Assembly: GCF_964656455.1 (NCBI RefSeq)
Contig: NC_135715.1
Coordinates: 147,305,935-147,369,934 of the forward strand
Source of the DNA: Halichoerus grypus
Lineage: Eukaryota > Chordata > Mammalia > Carnivora > Phocidae
Reading direction: 5' to 3'
Length of the DNA stretch: 64,000 nt
The translations under genes and the position numbers were made by a program. A model generated the notes under the pieces. The model saw only the letters and a list, made by a program, of their open reading frames with translations. It was not told the origin of the DNA and searched no databases. Of this stretch, positions 32,906-44,612 are shown in pieces. Positions within the stretch are counted from its first letter, which is position 1. Each line of letters starts with the position of its first letter.

Positions 32906-33160
32906 TGTGCTTTCCATGTCTTATCTAAGAAATATTTGACTCCAAGTTTGCAAATATATTCTCTATGTTTTCTTTACTATGTAGAGGTTCAAATACAAAA
33001 GGTTGTGTGTAATGACTACTCAGGTGTCTTCCTCAGTGGGTATTTTTTAAAATAAAGGATTTAGCACAAGTTCCTGAAAACATTAACTCACACTTCTAGA
33101 CCAGATCATTGTTGGCGGTGCACAAAGGAGAGTTACAAATGTCAATTTTCTCTTTATTTT

Positions 33161-33341
33161 TTTTAAAGATTTTATTTATTTATTTATTTATCTGGAGGGG
33201 AGAAAGAAGCAAAGGGAGAGGGAATGAATCCCAAGCAGACTCAATGCTGAGAGCAGAACCCAACACAGGGCTCAATCCCAGGACCCTGAGATCATGACCT
33301 AAGCTGAAATCAAGTCGGACACTTAACTGACTGAGCCACCG
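33161..33341 (-). mobile_element. CanSINE, older type, minus strand
   Basis: TTTAAAGATTTTATTTATTT at the tail and AACTGACTGAGCCACC at the head; the outermost bases of the head are lost. Flanks are only roughly similar. Confidence 0.9.
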
Positions 33342-33367
33342 TCTCTTACTTTAAATATGATGTCTTA

Positions 33368-33564
33368 GGGGCACCCAGATGGCTCAGTGGGTTAAGTGTA
33401 TGACTTGATTTCAGTTCAGGTCATGATCTCAGGATCATGAGATCGAGCCCCGCGTGCTCAGCTTGGAGCCTGCTTAGGATTTTCTCTCTCCCTCCTTCTC
33501 TGCCCCTCCCCACCTACTTGCTCTCTCTCTCTAAAAAATAAAATTAATCAATTTTTTAAAAAGT
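33368..33564 (+). mobile_element. CanSINE, older type
   Basis: Head GGGGCACCCAGATGGCTCAG. The exact 18-bp duplication TTTAAATATGATGTCTTA is at 33350-33367 and 33565-33582. Confidence 0.97.
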
Positions 33565-33675
33565 TTTAAATATGATGTCTTAAAATTTGATCCTGAAAGA
33601 AAAATAAACTACATGGTATCTTGCTAAATTTTCTTGTATATCATAACAACAAACACTATAGAGCATTAAAATAAA

Positions 33676-33775
33676 ACTAAACTGGTTCAGTTGGTAGAGC
33701 ATGTGACTCTTGATTTTGGGTTCATGAGTTCAAGCCCCATGCTGGGTGGAGAACTTGCTTAAAAAATTTTTTAAA
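33676..33775 (+). mobile_element. Short tRNA-Lys-like CanSINE
   Basis: GGTTCAGTTGGTAGAGCATG, GACTCTTGATTTTGGGTTCA and GAGTTCAAGCCCCATGCTGG keep the A box, anticodon arm and B box of tRNA-Lys. The A-rich tail and missing acceptor end show it is a SINE. Confidence 0.9.
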
Positions 33776-35139
33776 AAACTAAAAAATTAAAAAAAAAATT
33801 TTTTTTGACCCACATGACACTCTTGAAAAAGAAAATTTGTGTCAAGACTCAACAAAACTGCCCCACCTTGTGTTAAGGCTCAATAGAACTTTTCTACCAA
33901 TACATATGGTATTTTCAATCGGGCACCATGCTGAAATTATGATAGATCCATGTCATCTGTTTCTGAAGTGTCCTTTATCTAATTACTGAAATTACACACA
34001 CAAAAAAATGCCCAAATCTATTCAGTTACACAAACTAAACCTTGTGTGAATTTCAAGGGAAGTATGATATGCTACAGGTGGGACTGACACAACAGGAAAG
34101 AGAACTTGAGTATACAGGAAGATATTGCCTTACAAAGCAATAGGTAGAACACTGAGTGCTGGTCTGGCCACCTCCCCAGATGTAACCCCTCCCTCACAGT
34201 TTCTTATCTACATTCTTACACTTTAGGTATTACATTGATCATTAAACTAAGGGCACATCTCCATGAAGAACTGGAAATTTGAAGGAACAATATCAATTCA
34301 TATATATCCATCTGGTGATATATAACCCTTGTATTCTCGATTGCTGATTCAGCAGAAAATCAAAGAGTGAGCCAAAGTAGATTCACCATGTGTACCAATA
34401 GATGAACTTGGACCAGCCTTTGAAATCTGACATAGTAAATGCCCAGACTTGTGCTAGGTTTTAGGAATACAAAGATGAATGAGACACAACTTAAGCCCTC
34501 AAATAGCTTAAGCTATTGAAATAGCTCTCAAATATTATGAATGAAGCCAATTTTACTGAGACATGACCCACACCCAATTTTCCTGACTCTTGATTTACAA
34601 ACAAATTTGGGGAGCATTATGTATTAACTTTCTTTAGTAAGAGAGCTATAAATGAATTATTTTAAATTAGAATCTATCTGTGCTGCATACTCTTGGATTA
34701 TATGAGCAGTTCAAAGTTGATAAATCATTGATAAAATGACATCAAAAATAGTGGTTTTTTTAACCTAAAATTGAGAATAGCAGCAAATTAGGAATCACAG
34801 TACCACAAGGAGTAAAAACCTAAAAACCACATTTCCCAGACATCTTGGCAAGCAATTTTCTGTTTTAAATTCTATCAAAGAGAGGCACTCAAAATGTGAA
34901 AGATTGAGGAGAAAGAGAAGCATTGTTCTCCTCCAGAAGCAATGCGTACAACATGTGTTTCTCAGACCATGAGTGCAAATAGCTTGTGCTGGAGGTGATC
35001 CAGAAGCAGGAGTGGGAAAATCAAACAGGGAAGGGAAAAAGCCAATAAAAGGACACTGACATGTGGATTACAACATAGTCAACTAGGGCTGAGTCCTGCT
35101 GGAGACCCTCTGAGAGACTACGTAGAACAGATTTCAGGG
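33776..35139. other. AT-rich intergenic DNA, little recognised
   Basis: A short L2-like piece (CTTGTGCTAGGTTTTAGGAA) lies near 34440-34520. Otherwise I see no element or exon. Confidence 0.45.
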
Positions 35140-35440
35140 AGAAAATTGAGGAGCAATCAATAAAAAGTAGAAAGAAAACTGGAAAAGAATGGTGTCAAAG
35201 AAGCCAAGGAAGAAAACAATTTCAAAACTGACCATAGGATCAAATCGAGCAGATTTGGCAAGAAAGATAAGTTCCTGAAGTGTCTTTGAAATGGGCATTG
35301 TTGGGGTCATTGATAATTGAAGCAAAGGCATTTTCAGTGGTATCACTGGGACAAAGCTTGACTGAAGCAGGTTGAAATTTAGAAATTTAGCTGTGAAAGT
35401 GAGCAGAGAGTAAGGGAGGCTGCTAGAAAAAAATATATAA
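35140..35440 (+). repeat. L2-like relic
   Basis: GAATGGTGTCAAAGAAGCCA, TTGGGGTCATTGATAATTGA and AAGCTTGACTGAAGCAGGTT repeat the module seen at 15.4-15.6 kb. It explains the 118-aa minus-strand frame. Confidence 0.45.
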
Positions 35441-37085
35441 ATGTAAATGTCTGTATTATGAATTCTATAATAAATTCTTATATTATTCATTTATGTATAC
35501 TCAAGTTCACAAAAACACTATAAATATAAATACAAATATTAAGATTTTTATATTCAACATTTCATATAGGTTTTTAGGACTTTGTTATTCATGGTGAAAT
35601 GGGATAATTTTCTCTTGATTTATTAGTTTATCTGAGTAGTCATTTTAAATGTACAACTTTTCCTCATATTTAATAACATTAAATAAAAAATTGAGCTCCT
35701 TTATATACTCCAATCATTTGGTTTCTATGTTTTTTCCATGCTGAAAGTGACAAAGCTTTTAATACTTTAGAGTTGCCTACTAAAAGCTCAGAAATGCTTG
35801 TACTAATTGAGAATTTGTCAGTATGTTACCCTTGGATGCATGTGGATAAGTCACACTGGTATTAGGAGAATCACAAAAATGCAATGCAATAAGGCTTTAC
35901 AGTCTTTTATTTTTTAACACAATTCATGGCTTCATGGCATACCCTATCTTTTCTAAATTCACATTTAGAAAATCCTATTCTAAAGCAGCTTCTTTTTTCC
36001 TATATTAGAATTTACATCTGTGGTACTATCAAAATAATTCCATAGGTCTGTATTCAAACAACAGTGCAACCAACAGTTTAGCCTATGCTAAATATTAGAG
36101 ATATGAGCATCGAGAAGACATGCCTTGGAGTAAATTTTTTCAAATCACAGCTTGAGATCAATTAGAATTTCATTAAATCAATATATTGGATTGCACCAAT
36201 GTAGCTAAAGAAATGGAATGGAATGGAAAATATCAGAGGTACATTTCCCTTAGCAAATATAAATATTGTTTCATGAAATTTAATTTCAGTATTATAGGTT
36301 AACTCTAACAAAAGGTATTTCTTACGATAGTTGAAATCAAAAAGATTTGAAAGCTATTGTTATAGACTATTTCATAATCCAGGGTGATGGCTGAGGGAAG
36401 AGGGGGCTGTTTGATGATAAACATGTAAAGAGAGCATTTCAATGTAATAATATAAGTGCTACGGTAAAATGATATTCAGGGTTGTATGGAAACTGGAGAA
36501 AGGCATTTATTTAACCCAGCCTGTAAGGTAACAGATGTTTTTAAGGAGAAAATAAATGCAAGTGTCTACCAATTATACTATTCAACATAAGGTTATTTGT
36601 TAAATAAAGTTTGAAATGTGTTACATAAAAATAATTTGAAGTACTACTCTTAGAAATATTCTTATGCCTTATAAAATGCTGTACAATACTGCTTAGGTAT
36701 TAAGACCTCACAAACTACAATAACATGTCTTTTAATGGAATTAAGAAAAAAAGTTATATAACTTTTATCCACAAATTTTTGAAGTTTCCTTTTGAAGTTA
36801 TAAAATATGTATTAAAACAAATATGCTGTTATTCACATTTGGATACATTTCAAATCGATTTTTAGCTTTATATTAAAGAAAAAGAAGCACAGATCAAGAA
36901 TGCAACATACATATTTAAAACAGCCTCTAAGGAGTAGAGTGTTTCAGGTTTCAATAACCACTTACACAGTAACGGTTCCAGACCTGTATCTTCCAGTATT
37001 GAGCATCTCCTTCTGAATTCCCACAAATACCTCAAATTCAACATTATCAAAATAAATTTTTTATTTCAAAAATAAGATTCTCTTC
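35441..37085. other. AT-rich intergenic DNA, largely repeat-free
   Basis: About 1.6 kb has no SINE, L1, LTR or exon that I recognise. Confidence 0.5.
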
Positions 37086-37180
37086 GGGGTGCCTGGCTGG
37101 CTCAGTTGGTGGAGCATGGCGCTCTTGATCTTGGAGCCATGAGTTTGAGCCCCACATCATGTGTAGAGCTTACTTTAAAA
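37086..37180 (+). mobile_element. Short tRNA-Lys-like CanSINE
   Basis: GGGGTGCCTGGCTGGCTCAG, TGGAGCATGGCGCTCTTGAT and GTGTAGAGCTTACTTTAAAA. The target duplication is not clear. Confidence 0.9.
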
Positions 37181-37544
37181 AAAAGAAAATACTAATTAAA
37201 TTCTCTATATACCTGACCTGGTTAATGGCATTGCCATCTAAGTAGTTACTTGAGCCAGGAACCAAGTAGTTATCTTAGATTCCTTCCTTTCCATCATATA
37301 TCATTTCCAATTAGTTAATGAAACCAGTGGGTTTTCCATACTTAATTTACCCCTCCCTTTTCTTTTACCTTCCACTGCTTTAATTAATTCATCTCTTACA
37401 AAAAGTTTAATAGCCTTCATACCTCCCATCCTGGCCTCCTCAAATCCAACCTCTTTTCTGCTGTAGAGTGATGTTTCAATAAAAGAAATCAAATGATGTT
37501 TTTCCTCTACTTAAAATTCTACAATACCTCCTTATTTCTTATAA

Positions 37545-37735
37545 AATAAGATCTGAATCTTGCCACACCCACGTGAGCTCAGATGAGACCACAGCTGAGC
37601 CAACACCTTGAACTGAAAACTAAGTTATGCCCAGCCTTCTGACCTATGGAACTGTGAGCTAATAAATGGGTGTTTTTTAAGCTATTTAGTTTATGGGAAT
37701 TTGTTGCACAGCATCAAAAACTAATACACTGATGT
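37545..37735 (+). repeat. MLT1-like LTR, 3' part
   Basis: CACGTGAGCTCAGATGAGAC, CTATGGAACTGTGAGCTAAT, AATAAATGG and TTTGTTGCACAGCATC, CTAATACA match the 3' part of MLT1-type LTRs. Confidence 0.65.
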
Positions 37736-37739
37736 AAAG

Positions 37740-38134
37740 AGTTCCTTATTTGAATTTTGGAATTCAGAGAAGCAAGGTTTCCTAGGTCCATAGTTGTAAT
37801 TGATTAATGACCCAAAACAAGACAATGCCTTTCTTTACTCTGTAAAATCCCATAACAAAACAACTTAATATTGTACAAAATAATATATTTAGAGTTAAAA
37901 TAACCTCTTAAAACAAATACATAAACAAAATCTTCACTGTATTGATCCTTTTCTTGCTTTATAAAAAATATTTCTTATCTGCCATAAAAATGGGTTAATT
38001 CTAATTATGAATTTAACAAAAAAGGTATATGTTATTCAAAAGAACCTCAACTATCGGTTCTGACATACTTTCTAAATAACATATTAGTATTTCATGTGCT
38101 TAGTTTTTAATACTGCTGAAACAATCATTAATAT
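37740..38134. other. AT-rich intergenic DNA
   Basis: No element or exon is recognised. Confidence 0.5.
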
Positions 38135-38149
38135 TATAATTTATTCTTT

Positions 38150-38324
38150 TTTTAAGATTTTATTTATTTATTTATTTGAGAGAGAGAGAGCACGAGAGGG
38201 CAGAGAGTCAGAGGGAGAAGCAGACTCCTCGCTGAGCAGGGAACCTGATGTGAGGCTTGATCCCGGGACTCTGGGATCATGACCTGAGCCAAAGGCAGAC
38301 GCCTAACCGACTGAGTTCCACCCC
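38150..38324 (-). mobile_element. CanSINE, minus strand, altered head
   Basis: The head ends ACTGAGTTCCACCCC and lacks the normal GCCACCCAGGCGCCCC. The exact 15-bp duplication TATAATTTATTCTTT is at 38135-38149 and 38325-38339. Confidence 0.96.
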
Positions 38325-38339
38325 TATAATTTATTCTTT

Positions 38340-38895
38340 AATCCTACTTCTCTATAGGTAATTTTAGGTAAATATTCTGACAGAAACCACTGCTCTGTAG
38401 GCAGGAGTTAAAAAAAGGAAAGAGAAATCTATTCGGTTTGCCTTGTTAAATATTCTGAGGAATCTCTTTAAAGCCCACTTAAACAACGAGATATCGACAT
38501 TTAGAATTTCAGCAGTTTTTATTCTTTTAATGATTGCTTCAGTGTTGATGTTATTAAAATAAAGAAAAAAACATTAAAATTACCATGACAAAGTAGCAAC
38601 ATAATTTATTTCATAAAAGAAGTTGGCTGCCATCTCTTGGACTATCTGAGCATTGTGCTTTCAAAAAGAACAAACAAATTAGGCCTTCAGCCTTCACATT
38701 GCTAAAATTTCTTCAAGAAAGAAATCAGACAAGTTATAATATTGTTTTTATGTACTTGATTATTTTACTAAAAAGCTGGCTTATAAAACATTTATGTATG
38801 TGGTTAAATTTTCCTGGATATGTTCAAAGAGGCTTATCCAAACAGAAGGAAAAAAAGTATACATTATCCTAACCTTAAACTTTATGTTTTTATTT
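38340..38895. other. AT-rich intergenic DNA
   Basis: No element or exon is recognised. Confidence 0.5.
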
Positions 38896-38910
38896 AAAAT
38901 ATTACCTGAG

Positions 38911-39130
38911 GGGCACCTGAGTGGGGGGGGCAGTGGATTAAGTGTCAGATTCTTGGTTTCGGCTGAGGTCCTGATCTCAGTGTGGTGAGATCAAGCCTTG
39001 CATCAGGCTCTGTGCTCAGTGTGGAGTCTGCTTGAGATTCTCTCTCCTTCTCCCTCTGCCCCTCCCACTCGTGCTTTTTCTCTCTAAAATAAATAAATAA
39101 ATCTTTTAAAAATAAATAAATAAATAAATA
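38911..39130 (+). mobile_element. CanSINE, older type
   Basis: The head GGGCACCTGAGTGGGGGGGG has a G-run in place of GGCTCAG. Flanks AAAATATTACCTGAG (38896-38910) and AAAATATTACTTGAG (39131-39145) differ by one base. Confidence 0.95.
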
Positions 39131-39145
39131 AAAATATTACTTGAG

Positions 39146-40789
39146 TAACTCCACTTAGTGACTCTTCTATCTTGTCATATAGTCATGGCTACAACACTGG
39201 TCACTTTTATCCTTAATATGTTGGTTAGTAAGATGCCAAGGCTGATTTAATTCTTTTGAAGCTAGTTGATAATGTGAATCAAGAGATGAATAATTATTGC
39301 TTCTCTCGATATACGTATAATTAAATCAGTTTTTTTTTATTTTATGGACATCGTACAGCTAAGACTAATAGGACAAAGAGAAAGCTTAATTATTAGTATA
39401 AAACTACAGTACAAGTAAATAAATTCATTTTATAGAAGTTAATGATAAAAACTCACAGTTTAATCTTCTTAACACTCGTGATTGCTTATCATCTTCATGA
39501 TTGTGCATTCATGATTGCATCCATTTATATTTTTTAATTTTTTAATATTAATAACATTAATATTAATTATGCTTTTCTAAAAGTTAAAGAGAAAGTATTT
39601 GTGATGCCTCAATCTCTAAATACATAGTTTTACTTAGAAAATGTTGAAAGAACAAGACTCAAAAAATTAAAACAACAGAATATAAAAACAAAGCCATTTA
39701 TCTCTCATTTAAAAAGGAATCTTATAACAACCTACAAATAACTAAATTAAAATTCTTAAGTGATTCTGCTTTTCAAAGTAATAAGTGTTAATAAACTCAA
39801 ACATCATAATCCTTTTGGGCTCACTCTGTGCGTGAAAAGTAGAAATCTTTGTTGGCAATTAGTAAATTGCAGTAATGGTATGAAAATAAAAGAGCATTTT
39901 GTGACTCTTTAAAACCTTGGTTTTCTATTTTTAATGTGTTCTATTAAAGAACTTGAGAAAGTAAAAAGAACATCATTTAATTGCTTCTGAGGTTGTGAAA
40001 ATTGCTAGGGCATTTGAAATGATCTAACTTTAAAGTAATTGTTATGATCTTGTTAAGGATTGCAGGTGCATGTAATTCATAATTATTAACTCTTTCACCA
40101 GTCAGATCATCTAGGATGAGATTATAGAAAAAGTAAGGAATGGTGGGTCTGATGTACAAATAATTTGAATTTGGACTAATTGCTCAAGTAGTAAAATCCA
40201 TATTGCTTGATTTCTTAATTATCTAGGCAAAAACCTCAAGTGAATTACAAATATAAAGGAAGCAAAAACATGTTAATATAAATAGAATTCCAACAATTGT
40301 CACCAAGAGAGAAGAAATTTGTTGGTACGTCTGGCTTAGAGTTGTAAACTCCTTATGACACCTGGTGGATATTGTTGAAAAGGCAAGTAACAGCCTAATG
40401 CTTCCAAGAGGGCAACCACTAGTCAGTCTGCTGTGGCTGTTAAGCACTTGAAATGTGGCTAGCCCAAATTGAGATGTGATGTTCAAAGACTTAATATGAA
40501 AAAATATATAATATCTCACTAATAATGTTCTAAGTTGATTACATGTTGATAATATTCTGGATATATTGTTTAAATAATATTAAATTAATTTCTCTTGTTT
40601 CTATTTACTTTTTCTTTATGTGGCTATTAAAAGCTTTAAAGTTACATATGTGGTTCACATTTATGGCTTGGATTATAATTGTTAGTACTATGATAGCATC
40701 TAAGCCTTAGATATTACTATAAGGGTATTACAAAATTTCTTAGCTCATTTGTGAAAATAGAAAAAGATTTGTAATTTAATATTGATAGG
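39146..40789. other. AT-rich intergenic DNA, largely repeat-free
   Basis: No SINE, L1 or exon is seen. The 98-aa minus-strand frame at 40223-40519 has no known domain. Confidence 0.5.
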
Positions 40790-41515
40790 TGTGGTAGGCA
40801 GAATTTTTTTTATTTTTATTATTTTTTTATTTAAATTCAATTAGCCAACATATAGTACATCATTAGTTTTTGATATAGTGTTCAATGATTCATTAGTTGC
40901 ATATAACACCCATTGCTCACCACATCAGAATTTTAAGATGACTGCCAATGATCCACATCCTTGTATAATCCCCTCCCCCTTGAGTGTAGGGCCTGCGAAA
41001 ATGATGAGATAGCATTCTTTTGATTAAGGCACAGTATATGGCGAAAATGAAGGGATTTTGCAGATGTAATTAAGGTCCTTAATTAGTTGACCTTGAGTTA
41101 CTCAAAAGGGCTATTATTCTGGGTGGGCCTGCCCTAATCAGAAGAACCCTTAAAAGAGACTCAAAGTAGCAGTAGACACTATCCTATTGGCTTAGAAGCA
41201 AACTGGCATGTTGTGGAGAGAGACACATGGCAGGGGATGGCGGGAGTCTCTAGGGGCCGGGGGTCTCAGATCTTCAGCTGTAAGAAAGAGTTCTGCCAAC
41301 AACCAGTGAGCCTAGAAGAGGACCCAAACCTCAGATGAGTTGAAGCTCCATCTGACAGCTTCCTTGCAGCCTTCTGAGACTCTGAGACAGAGAACCCCAG
41401 CTAAGCTGTTCCTGGACTCCTGACCCACAGAAACTGCAAGATCATAAATATTGTTTTAACTACAAAGTTTGTGATAATTTATTATGCAACACTAGAAAAC
41501 TAATATACTATACCT
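40790..41515 (+). repeat. MLT1-like MaLR LTR with a small L1 insert
   Basis: GGTGTGGTAGGCAGAATTTT is followed, after an L1 insert, by GATCCACATCCTTGTATAAT, TTTGCAGATGTAATTAAGGT, GCCTGCCCTAATCAGAAGAA, CTCCTGACCCACAGAAACTG and AACACTAGAAAACTAATATA, in MLT1 order. Confidence 0.75.
40808..40925 (-). mobile_element. L1 3' UTR fragment inserted in the MLT1
   Basis: AGCCAACATATAGTACATCA and ATATAACACCCATTGCTCAC are antisense L1 3' UTR. The 9-bp duplication CAGAATTTT is at 40799-40807 and 40926-40934. Confidence 0.88.
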
Positions 41516-42049
41516 CGAGCCACTTTTTTACTTTACTTTTTGTGTTATGATCATATGAATAACAGTAATACTAGTAATATAGCCTTTTTTCTTTTTTCAC
41601 TGAAGACATATTCATCATAAGAAGTCAAAACCCGCAAGAAAAACCATAACTTTACTATAGCACACACTAAACTGTAACTTTATTGTCGCATGCATTTTAT
41701 CATAGCACATAAGTGGAAATAGAAATAAATACAAGAAAATTACATAAAGTCTAATATAAACCTCTCAACAGAGCTGTGCTACTGTGTAAATTATAGTAGC
41801 CCCAACACAGAGCTGTTTTAAATTTAAAGCAGGGACACATTCTTTTTTCTTCATCATTTAGTGCTATTTTGGCACTTAAGGTCACTAGACTGCTAATGTT
41901 AAAGAGACAAGTGTGTGCTGGTAAAGAGAAATCCAGGGTATGTGGAGAGGTAAAACCAATCCTAAGGAGCTCATACCTAAGCTGGGACCTCTAAACAGAG
42001 GTTTTTTTTAATGATTTGGAAGTTCATCTAGTATCAGAGACCTTTCACT
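41516..42049. other. AT-rich intergenic DNA
   Basis: No element or exon is recognised. Confidence 0.45.
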
Positions 42050-42340
42050 CTGCTGCTTTGAATTCCTCAAATTTATAGCATCATCTTGACCCACATTTCC
42101 TCAAGTTGCAGATTAGCTCAAAGAAGAGTGGTGCACAAAGACCTCTGCCCTGTAGCCTTGCGAATGATTCTGTCACTCCAGCTTCTCCAATCAGCTTACT
42201 ATTCATCAAACTCACCATAAGTTTTCTATGTTCTCAAGCCTTTGTGCACACATTTTGCTTTTCCTGGAATGAATTTACCATTGCTTCCATGACTGGAAAA
42301 GCTCAGCTCTCCTGAGAACCTTTCCCATCATCTTGAGTTG
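42050..42340 (-). repeat. L2-like relic, antisense
   Basis: GCCTTTGTGCACACATTTTG, CTTTTCCTGGAATGAATTTA matches the L2-like block seen at 14.9 kb in the other orientation. It explains the 69-aa frame. Confidence 0.5.
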
Positions 42341-42944
42341 ACTTCCTGAACAGCTTCTGTTTTTTTCCAGTTAGTTTGTCTTATTCCTGGAGGCCAACTA
42401 GCAGAACAAGTATGGCAACATTGGGTGGCAATTTTGTGATTTATTAGCTACACTGATTTCATCAGAGTCAGTGAGTGAAGATACAAGTTTGCAAAAAACT
42501 TCTCGAGTACATAGGTTTAGATACATACACTTGTACAAAAAATAAAAACTCCTCTCTTTGTTTCCTTCCTTTACCACTTCCCCTGAGATTGCATTGGACC
42601 CACTCCCACACCTTTCTTCCATGTGTATGTTACTAAAATACAGGCAGTTCTCTCTCCCTTTCTTGTTATATCTCCCTCATGTCTGCTGGTATCAGGCCAA
42701 TGGGTCTGTTTTCTCACTATCCTTGTATTTTGGCTTCTGATTTTTATAAGAGATTTTCTTTCTTAAATTACTTTTTACTATGTCAACACATTTCCAAATA
42801 CAGTAACACCTACTTTTATATCATATTACATTTCTTGTCACCCTAAGATAGAATTAATTGTTCTTGGCACTATACTTTCAGAATACTTTGTAGACTTCTG
42901 TTACAGAATTACCATATGGTATAGTAACTGCCTCAGGTCTATAT

Positions 42945-43300
42945 TGTAGGGGCCAATGGCAGGCTGCCCCAAGTTGCGCCACTTTGGCACAAAAACTATT
43001 TTGATTTAAAAAACAATCACAACCCAGCATATTCAGGAAAAGCTCTTTATCTCCCCTTCAACAGCCTTAATCTCTAAAAAGCAACAAAACAAAATAAAAT
43101 ACACTATGTAACTTAGCTTAATTAAAGCATTTAAGACAAACATCTCTAATAGTAAACTTCTTATCCCTCTGCAATAAGCAGATGTTTTAGATGGCTGACC
43201 CAATGGGGATGGGGGAAGGAGAGGACTGGGCATGAGGAGGTTACAACAGTTTGTGTCTACTGCCTCTCCAGCACCCATAGTGACTTAACATTTGTCATTA
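42945..43300 (+). repeat. LTR candidate related to 23410-23890
   Basis: GGCAGGCTGCCCCAAGTTGC, CCACTTTGGCACAAAAACTA parallels the left end of the 23.4-kb LTR. Only the 5' part is comparable. Confidence 0.45.
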
Positions 43301-43331
43301 GCTAAGATTTCAGAGCCAGGACTTCTTCAAT

Positions 43332-43433
43332 GAGTATTCAAAAAATCGAAGGAGTATTCAAAAAAAAAATTCCTGTGGTGAAGCTGATGTTGTAGATTTG
43401 TAGAAAAGATTTGTAGAAAAGATTTGTAGAAAA
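43332..43433 (+). repeat. Small tandem duplications
   Basis: GAGTATTCAAAAAA occurs twice at 43332-43365, and GATTTGTAGAAAA three times in direct tandem at 43394-43433. Confidence 0.95.
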
Positions 43434-44399
43434 AGAAGAAAGTGAGAGGAGGTAAAAAGAACATAGTTCATGAGGGAAAAAAAAAGACTAAAAAATACGC
43501 TCCTTTCCATACTGAAGGTCATGAGTACCCTTGAGGTGTTTTGTTTAGCTTCACTTCTCATTATTGGCGATATTTACTTTGATAATTATGGTGTAGAAAG
43601 GTTTTTAAAAATGAACATTTTTTGACTCCTGTATTTATCTGAGTTATTATCTCTGTATGAGCTTAGCTATTGTTTGAGCCTGTCTCAGCCAAGTTTATTG
43701 GCAATTGAAGTCTATTTGCCAACAACTTAAGGAGTACTCATTTTAAACTAAAGTACACCCCAATCCTTATATGCAATTCTGCCTCATGGTTCATAAAGCC
43801 TAATCAATAGAATCATTCAAATCCAAGGTTAACTCTTATCTTGGAACCAAGCTCATTCCTATTGATTAAACTTTTTTTGCCTTATTATAAAAAACAAAAG
43901 GACCTTGGGAGGACTGTAGGAAGAAAGGCACCATAAACAATCTATGACCCTTCGAAATACCAGTTAATTCATATAATTTTTACTTCCATCTTCATTCTAA
44001 TATACTAAGGTATCTTCTTATATATTAAGAATTATTTTTCCTGATTGATGAAAGGCTTTTCAAATCCCAACTGCTATTAGTATTGTCTAAAAATATTGTG
44101 GGAATGAGAAGAATGGGACTAAAGCAGATTTACCACACATGAAACAGTCACAGAGTTCTCTTTAAAATTGGAGAAGAAAAAAGTGTGTTTGTTGGTTCTT
44201 GTTTCTAAGAACTAATCTGTTTTTAAGGACTTCTAATTTACACTAGACTTGTAATTGGCTCTAGAAAAGTACTTGATGTTTTTATTTTCTCTGTTTTTTC
44301 TTTAAGGTCATTTCAATAACCTTTTTATTTTGTCTATGATGACAAAAGCAAATATACAGGTAATTTTAAGGATAAAAGATTTATGGAGCAAAACTAAAG
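43434..44399. other. AT-rich intergenic DNA
   Basis: No element or exon is recognised. Confidence 0.45.
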
Positions 44400-44612
44400 T
44401 TTCCCAGAGGAGAAGGAATTTTGGCTCAAGATGGTGACAGGACTGCAACTATTGCTTGAGTTTATGGCCTGCCCATCTGCCCTACAAATTTCAGGAATGC
44501 TAGCTCCCAAACTCACATGAGCCAATTTCTTATAATAAATAAATACACACACACACAAACTCACACACACATTCTTTGGAGAACACTCACTGATATAATA
44601 GGTATATACTGT
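44400..44612 (+). repeat. MLT2-like LTR, 3' part, with (CA)n
   Basis: TTTGGCTCAAGATGGTG, AACTCACATGAGCCAATTTC, TTATAATAAATAAATACACA and TTTGGAGAACACTCACTGAT resemble the ends of the LTRs at 8013 and 11590. A (CA)n lies at 44543-44571. Confidence 0.5.

Larger units (their letters stand above)
32335..33010 (-). mobile_element. L1 ORF2 fragment, antisense, with two SINEs
   Basis: CAAATATTTTCTCAAATCTA, TTTCTTAATGGTATCTTTGA, GAAGTCTAATTTATTATCTT and TTATCTAAGAAATATTTGAC are L1 ORF2 in reverse, joined once the SINEs are removed. It meets the sense L1 fragment at about 32330, giving a head-to-head arrangement. Confidence 0.7.

Noticed and set aside
33676..33757. tRNA-Lys-like sequence with A and B boxes
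   Set aside because: It lacks a paired acceptor stem, is followed by an A-rich tail, and matches the head of the many CanSINEs; it is SINE-derived.
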